Shown: piece by piece, positions 57,594 to 64,000 of the stretch | Layout of the letters: each line of letters begins with the position of its first letter | Position numbering within the stretch: the stretch's first letter is position 1 | NCBI RefSeq assembly: GCF_022965805.1 | Contig: NC_133104.1 | Location: forward strand, 25,044,069 to 25,108,068 | DNA: 64,000 nt | From: Primulina eburnea | Lineage: Eukaryota > Streptophyta > Magnoliopsida > Lamiales > Gesneriaceae | Direction of reading: 5' to 3' | Notes under the pieces: generated by a model | Told to the model about the DNA's origin: nothing | Database searches by the model: none | The model's input: the letters and a program-made list of their open reading frames with translations, nothing else | Program-made: the position numbers and the translations under genes

Positions 57594-59074
57594 TGCAAGT
57601 GGGAGATTGTTAGAGTAGGTGCCCATCGAGCCAAGTGTTGGCCGAGTGTTCACAATGAAACTCTATGTATAAGCAATCTTTATTTTAATAATATTTGAAA
57701 TTATTATTTTGGCAAATCTTTATCTATATACCCATGCTAGTTGCATAGATAAAGCCCTTGAATATACAAATAGTAGAAAGAATATGAGATGCTCATATGA
57801 TGAGTATCATGAAACTCATATTTGGAATACTGTATATTCTAAACGGTTCCTAGTCGATTCAGCCGCCATTAAGAAGGATATAGGCCGCTCGAGTTCGAGA
57901 CTAGTATCTGCGATGTGAGTACCATGTTTCATTGGTAGGGGACATTGTGATGTCCGAGCATGCAGATAGGTGCTCCTAGTAGAGTGCACTGAACAACCCT
58001 CCATAAAAGGACTTTCCAAGTGGTTCTCACTTATCGAGTGGAAACGTCCTAGTTTATGGTTGTACACCATTAGTCCTTATGACCCGGGACAACATTGAGA
58101 CTCTATGTGCTAGAATTACACTTTCACTTGTTTACCGACTCTCATGGGGTCATCAGGTGGCAAGGTTGGGTGTTCTGTCGAAACACATAGGAGTCGATGC
58201 ATTGTAGTCGGGGATTCACCGCTTACCTTCGGGTATGGATATCCTATGTGTTATCATGTGTATGTAGATCGAAATCTCTGGCCAGAGTATGGTGGTAATT
58301 ATGAAAGGGTTTCATAGATTACACCATCGATGCAACTACGACATGACACATAGTATCGATTCATTGACAAATCTCGATAAACCAATGGTTGTCGAATCGA
58401 TCGGGATATATGAGTTGAAGGGACCGTACTGTACGCTAACCATAATTGAATGGTTCTTGCAGGCACTATCATGTGATACCTAGGGAATCACGTAAGCGAT
58501 GCTGCTAGGCGTTTAACGTGATTGGTTGGGTACTATTAGACTTGAGTTCTGACGTTCTTATTATCAAGGAGTTGATAAGTAAGAATGGAGCAATTGGGGT
58601 ATGCTCGAATAAGGACATGTTTAGTCCGAATCACATGGAGATGTGAACCCACGGCTAGTTGTATCAATGAACCATTGAGGGCCACACAAGTACTAGCTTT
58701 CTAGATCCCGTTGAGAAGTAAAAATAGTTCAATGTGTTGAACGGCTTATAAAGGAGTTTATAAGCGTAAGGAAAATTAGAAGTATGACTTCTATAAAGGA
58801 GAAAATAGTTCAATGTGTTGAACGACTTATAAATGAGTTTATAAGTGTAAAGAAAAATAGAAGTATGACTTCTATGAGAGAAATATAAATTTTGATTTAT
58901 GGAAGTGTTCCTAAATTAAAATTTGGCCAAGTGAATAATGTATTTGAAAATTGTGATTTTCATAAACATTATTATGGATTAAATTAAATTAATTCAAGTG
59001 TTGAATTAATTAAACACTAGTGGACCTAGTAGAGTCCAAATAATTAAATTAATTCAAGTGTTGAATTAATTAAA

Positions 59075-60969
59075 CTAGTATTTAACCCGTGCGATGCACG
59101 GGATGATATTATTAAAAATTAGTGAAAATGAATAGATATTTAAATTGAAAAAATAATATAATTATAAAATATCAAAAAACTATTTTTCGCTGATTTTAAA
59201 AAACTTTCTTAAATACAATGCATGTCGATTAATTTTTTTAGCTAATAATCACTATCATATCTCAAAATTTTAGATTATGTTAGCCTAAGACAATGACATA
59301 ATGTTTATCGTGTTTTGTGTATTGATGTCGGCCACAACCTTAATACATATTTAGTTCTTTAATTTTCAAAAAGTTATATATTATTATTTTTTAACATGTG
59401 ATAAAAAAATATTTTTAAATCACATTCAATAAAATTAATGAGAAATACTTTTTAAAAAATTCAAAAATTTCGTCAATATACACATTCACAAACAATTTTG
59501 TGACATGTCACGTGTTTGACACATTTGAATGATAACAATAATTGTTTCATCAATATTTTTATCCAAATGGGTTGTGATTTAATTTACAAAATCTATTCAT
59601 AATATACACAATAGCCTATTATTCCGAAATAAAAATAAAACATGTGATCATAAGTAAATTATGTATAAATCAGAAAAGTTATTTAATTAACATTTATTAC
59701 TTGTATTCCAAAACAATGTCAATAAATTTTATAAGGTGTCGTCTAATAAGATGCTTACTTTTTTTAGAATTGGTTTAATCACTTCTATTACAAGAAATTT
59801 TATACTATCATGTATCCGTAAACTTTGTAATATATAAGAAAATTATCACATTAATAATTAAAATTTTGTATAAATAGATGAATAATATTTTTTACTTCTC
59901 GATCTTGAAAGATAAACTTTAAAGTGTCTTGTTGTTCTCGTTGTTTTCATATGTAGGTAGTTCATAACAACGAACAAATTTAAATTTAAACGAACATTAT
60001 ATCTTGGAAGGATTCAACTCATATATGGTGCTGAAAAGAGGGGTCATTTCAGAATGCAATTTTGGAGTAGATAAATTTAGTAAGATAAATAAAATAAAAT
60101 TTGTTTTTAATATAGTATGCAATATTGCATTATTTATAATTTCAAATTCAAATAAGACATCCCAAGGTACAAAAATTATATATTGGATGCTTTTGACATA
60201 ATTATATCATACATTAACTCTTTCAAATTATGGAAATCTCGAATTACATGCATTGAGTGCCAAATATTTCTGATTATTGAGGGTAATATACGCGTTTGTT
60301 GAGAGTAATTTAATGTCAATTTGAAACTTTGTTGAATCTATCTCTTTTAATTTTTTTGTGCTCTCTTATTTGAATTTTTAAGAAGACAATTCAAGATATA
60401 TACAATATACATATGATTTTGGAGAAAACTACAACACATTAATTCTTTCAAATTAAGGTAATTTCGAAATAATATGTATTTGAGGTAAAAAAAAATTATG
60501 ATTAATAAATGGTAAATTAATGTTATTGGAAAACTTTAGTGATAACTTTTAATACTCAATCAATTTTATTTTTAGAAAAATTAAATAAACTAATTAAATA
60601 TTGTATTTCTTTTTTATTAAGTAACTTGGGTAGGAAATTACTTAAAATAGAAAAATTTATTTTTGAATGGTTTACCTTATGAGTGATATTGAACATTGCA
60701 ATCATTTGTATTTTAAATTTATTTATACATTTTAAATTGAACTGATTGATATAATCAATGCAAAAGTTTTAATATAGTTTACGTTTTCAATAGAGTTTAG
60801 TTTTAATTTGAGTAAAAAACAAAAAAAAACATATAATACATAAATTACATTTGGATTAATATAAAAATTACTTAAATTCAAAATTGAATTAATTGAATTG
60901 ATATAATCAATGCAAACAATAATTGAAGTCATCATCTATTGCAGTCCACACACACACACACACACACAC

Positions 60970-61034
<65 letters not shown>

Positions 61035-61440
61035 TGATGCTGAACATTGCAATCATTTGTATTTGAACTTTATTTATAAAGTTTGTAATAAAAATTAAAT
61101 ATATCATAGTAACACAAAATCATATAACAAATTAAATTGATTGATATAATCATGCAAAAATTTTAATGTAGTTTATGTTTTCTGTAGAGATTAGTTTCGA
61201 TTTAAATAAAAAATAAAAAACATATAATACATAAATTACATTTGAATTAATATAAAAATTAATTAAATTCAAATTTGAATTAAATGAATTGATATAATCA
61301 ATGCAAACAATAATTGAAATGATCATTTATTGCAGTACACATATTTCAATATTCATAATATATATTTCCTTTTTTAGAAATGACATTTTGGCGGGAAATT
61401 ACTATTTTTGACAAAAACTTTGCTTTTATATATATATAGA
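59075..61440 (-). mobile_element. Non-autonomous Helitron (2,366 bp), minus strand
   Basis: Helitrons are rolling-circle transposons that begin TC, end CTRR after a short hairpin, and insert between A and T without target duplication. On the minus strand this one begins TCTATATATATATAAAAGC (at 61440) and ends ...GGGTTAAATACTAG (at 59075). A 7-bp GC hairpin (arms CCCGTGC 59086-59092 and GCACGGG 59096-59102) lies just before the CTAG end. Comparison with the 5' LTR shows a clean insertion at A|T. It has no RepHel coding sequence, so it depended on an autonomous relative. Confidence 0.92.
60681..61335 (+). repeat. Internal direct duplication in the Helitron, with CA and TA microsatellites
   Basis: Two diverged copies (about 60681-60944 and 61029-61335) share GAACATTGCAATCATTTGTA, AAAACATATAATACATAAAT and TGCAAACAATAATTGAA. 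Between them are (CA)n at 60946-60970 and (TA)n at 60972-61031. Confidence 0.75.
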
Positions 61441-62142
61441 TTATATTGAGTCTTGTAGAGCTCAATTTAAATTAATTATTTAACTAGTGGGACTTGGGTA
61501 AATTCAAGTAATGTTTAATTAGTCTCAAATATGTTTGAGATAATTAAATTTAGTCCATGGTTTTTATTTTGATATGCATGCATGGAAGGTGAAAGGTTGG
61601 GAGACTACTTTTTGAATTTTCAAGGCATGGCATGCAACTTTTTGGAACACCTTTTCCCACAACCAAGACTAGTCTTCCTTCTCTCCTCCCACTCAACCTC
61701 ATGGCCGAAATCCTCTCTTCATTTTCTCTCCATTTTTCTTTCATTTTGTGTTCTTCAATTGTTGGAGAAAAACACTCACTTCTCAAAGAAAAATGCCATA
61801 CATTTTATAGTGTAAGTGTAAGGTGGATCTACCTAGTTGGTGGTGGGCTTGATTGGAAGAAAGGAGTCCAAAAGAAAGGTGAACTTGTAGATTGTCTACC
61901 TTCAAGAGCTAAGGTGTTTACACCTTAGTTGGAGCCATCATCAACCTCAAGAGGTTGATAGGTATACTTTCTTACACCCTATGAATGTCATATTGTGTTT
62001 TTATTGTATTTGTTGCACAAAATTGAGGTGACCGAAATTTTTCCTTTGCTACACATTAGATGTGGTGGCCGAAATTTTTGAACAAAAATTAAAATTTTAA
62101 ACTTCCGTTGCGCTTCCGGTCACCGTAACCGATCTCCTTTCA

Positions 62143-62815
62143 GTTTTACCGCTACGGTATTCGTATTTCGAGCATTTTAAACGCAAATGCATGTTTGTAA
62201 ACCTTTTTTTTGCACCATTCAAAACATATTATGTGTGTTTAATCATGTTTACATGAAAATACGAAACCCTCCTTTTATTTTCGTTTTTATGGCTTGTACA
62301 TCTTAAAACTTTGATTTTCATGCATTGAAACACATGCTTATGATGCATAAATTGGCTTCCAGGATAGGACTATGGGAAGGGACGATTTTCAACATGTTTA
62401 AGGGCTGTACAACATGGATGCAAGAGCTGAACGAAAATTTGGTTTTTAGGAACTAGGCTTTGCGTTTTGGTCCTAGGAATAAGAAGGATGTTAGATGCTG
62501 TAGGGACATGTTCATGGGTCCTAATAGGGTCTAGTCATGGTCCTAGATTGGATGTGCAATGGTTGGAAAGGGAGTATAAAGGTTGCACGTCGCTTTCGGT
62601 TGCTTAAAGCTTGTAGGAGCACGAGTTTAAGGTTGCAAGTGCTAGGGCAGTAGAGGCTGGTCCAATAGAGTTCTACGGGTTCACTCTAGTTCCTGGGATG
62701 GGCACATAGGGGGACATGATGGTTAAGGGCTAGGCTCGATGGATTGAAAGTTGGCTTGGACTAGGGTTTGATCAATTGTGCAGAAAATTAAGTAAGCATT
62801 CTAAGCTATTCTGAG
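62143..62815 (+). repeat. Element E LTR, piece 3 (tentative)
   Basis: It follows the right flank of F and continues the host sequence broken at 50371. Composition and phrases (TTTTAAACGCAAATGCATG) resemble the middle of the A LTR. It is ended by a minus-strand A LTR. No coding sequence is seen. Confidence 0.5.
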
Positions 62816-64000
62816 TGAAACGTCTGCTATTCGTTTTCTTAAAAAGTACTAGATTTTTTTTTAAACCTCCCTTAGAATCGGCCGAACCACCAAAAATTAC
62901 ATAAAATATTTTTGACATCATTTTAAAATAAATCAACCATCTAACATTTGAAAAGTATAGCTCATACTATAACCTCTCAAAAACCACTCACAAATAAAAC
63001 GTCGAAAAAATATCTTTAACATAACTCAAAATCATAAATCATAACTAGTGCGGAAAACTAGCGTTGGTCCTCGGGTTATGTGCACCTTCAGTCCAGTCAG
63101 ATCAACCATCAAAACCTCCATTATAATATTCATAATCAATACCACCTGCATCAATCACACCTAGTGAGTCTAAAAACTCAACACGTCATATTCTTGATAA
63201 CGAATAATACGTAATACAGTTAACATATAACAGTGAAAAATACTTGTACTTAAAATATCATTTTCATGAAGATGCATAAACATAAACATTTTCATGATGC
63301 ATAAAAACATTTTCATAAAAACGTTTTCATATAAACATAAACATATCACATAAACATATTCATATTCATATCCATATTCGTGTCCATATTCATATTCATG
63401 TTCATGTTCGTGTTTGTTGAATTCAAATCGTGATTGTGACTCGTGTTCTTAAACGTATTGGGCGATGGATCCATCTACATGTAACCACAGTACTGGGCGG
63501 CGGGGGACAACAGCAACACTCTCACCGGTCAACTGGGCCCTGGCCTACGTATTAACATATCATGGCATTGGAAATACGATCGTCGGGGCTCCCTCTGGGG
63601 CAATTTCCCATAAATGGGCTCCCTCTGGGGCCTTCTTCCCTCACGACATCTCCAATCATATTCATCATATTCGTATTCGTATCAACGGAAACACGATCGT
63701 CGGGCTCCCACTGAGACCATAACCCTCACGATATTTCCAACATATTGTAGTAGTCACAATCCCTTCACGTCCTTCAACATGTTATCAGCACTTAATAAAA
63801 ACATGCTTATAATATCATTTTTATTTTGAAACCAAGCATGCCACATGTCTTTTAAATATCCATATTTAAATCATAAAAATCATAGACATTTAAAAATCAT
63901 CACTTAACATATTAAAAATCATAAACATCCATGAACATTTTTAAAATAAACATTTTTACATCATAAATGTTTAAAATAAACATTTAAATCATAAACATTT
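62816..64000 (-). repeat. Family A LTR on the minus strand (runs off the window)
   Basis: It starts TGAAACGTCTGCTATTCG, the reverse complement of the A LTR end, and aligns in reverse with about 23840-25108. It includes the conserved hairpin (63166-63179, one change), GAATATG-type repeats (63356-63410) and a short version of the 30-bp minisatellite (about 63580-63700). Confidence 0.85.

Larger units (their letters stand above)
50372..62142 (+). mobile_element. Element F: Ty1/Copia retrotransposon, internally deleted, with a Helitron in its 3' LTR
   Basis: LTRs are 50372-52555 (2,184 bp) and 57608-62142 (2,169 bp after removing the 2,366-bp Helitron). A primer site, long leader, gag, broken pol in Copia order and a polypurine tract (AAGTGGGAGA, 57597-57606) follow. 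Flanks GTTTC (50367-50371) and GTTTT (62143-62147) match in four of five bases. The Copia assignment rests on the gag type and on the RT (YVDD) and RNase H being the last domains of pol. An Angela or Tork-type lineage is only a guess. Confidence 0.9.
57608..62142 (+). repeat. Element F 3' LTR (interrupted by a Helitron)
   Basis: LTR sequence is 57608-59074 plus 61441-62142; the middle is a Helitron. The match to the 5' LTR is close, including the duplicated hairpin units. A small deletion near 61573 removes about 13 bp present at 51971-51983. Confidence 0.92.

Noticed and set aside
60907..61107. Open frame made of alternating I and Y residues
   Set aside because: It is a translation of the (TA)n microsatellite in the Helitron.

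Overview
The window reads as intergenic plant heterochromatin: a pile of nested LTR retrotransposons with no recognisable host gene, tRNA or rRNA. A flowering plant is indicated by Ty3/gypsy chromovirus-type elements (Tekay/Del-like), very long LTRs of 2-3.7 kb, primer sites matching plant initiator-Met tRNA, a Copia element and a plant-type Helitron. I cannot name the species. Family labels A-F are mine and apply only here.

Nest 1 (1-29462). Family A is a non-autonomous gypsy derivative with LTRs of 3.1-3.7 kb and only about 1.2 kb between them, arranged in tandem (internal 1-275, LTR, internal 25109-26343, LTR 26344-29462). Its first LTR is split at 1384/22545 by non-autonomous element B (1385-22544). 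B is split at 6562/17983 by C (6563-17982), the only near-intact autonomous element, with gag at 10058-11050 and pol at 11328-14707. A short SINE-like dimer (1385-1683) sits in the first bases of B. B and C share LTR ends, leader, primer site and LTR architecture, so C is a plausible helper for B.

Middle (29463-40809). A degenerate Copia-type LTR region is followed by a second B copy in the opposite orientation (B', 30964-39931), then the 3' internal end of another gypsy element, E.

Nest 2 (40810-64000). The LTR of E is cut into three pieces (40810-41272, 50055-50371, 62143-62815) by gypsy element D (41273-50054, perfect AATTA target duplication, pol carrying nine in-frame stops) and Copia element F (50372-62142). 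The 3' LTR of F carries a minus-strand non-autonomous Helitron (59075-61440) at a clean A|T site. An A-family LTR on the minus strand (62816 to the end) follows E.

The signals most worth a second look are: a 201-nt GT-AG intron-like insertion between gag and pol of C, shown by colinearity with D; a conserved splice donor in the leaders of A, B, B' and C; nucleosome-length (about 181-194 bp) degenerate repeats forming the LTR cores of B and C; a small GAGTCT/AGACTC hairpin kept in LTRs of three families; and a chain of perfect short hairpins along the LTR and leader of Copia element F, mostly with 3-4 nt loops ending in G and with one compensatory base-pair change between duplicated units.
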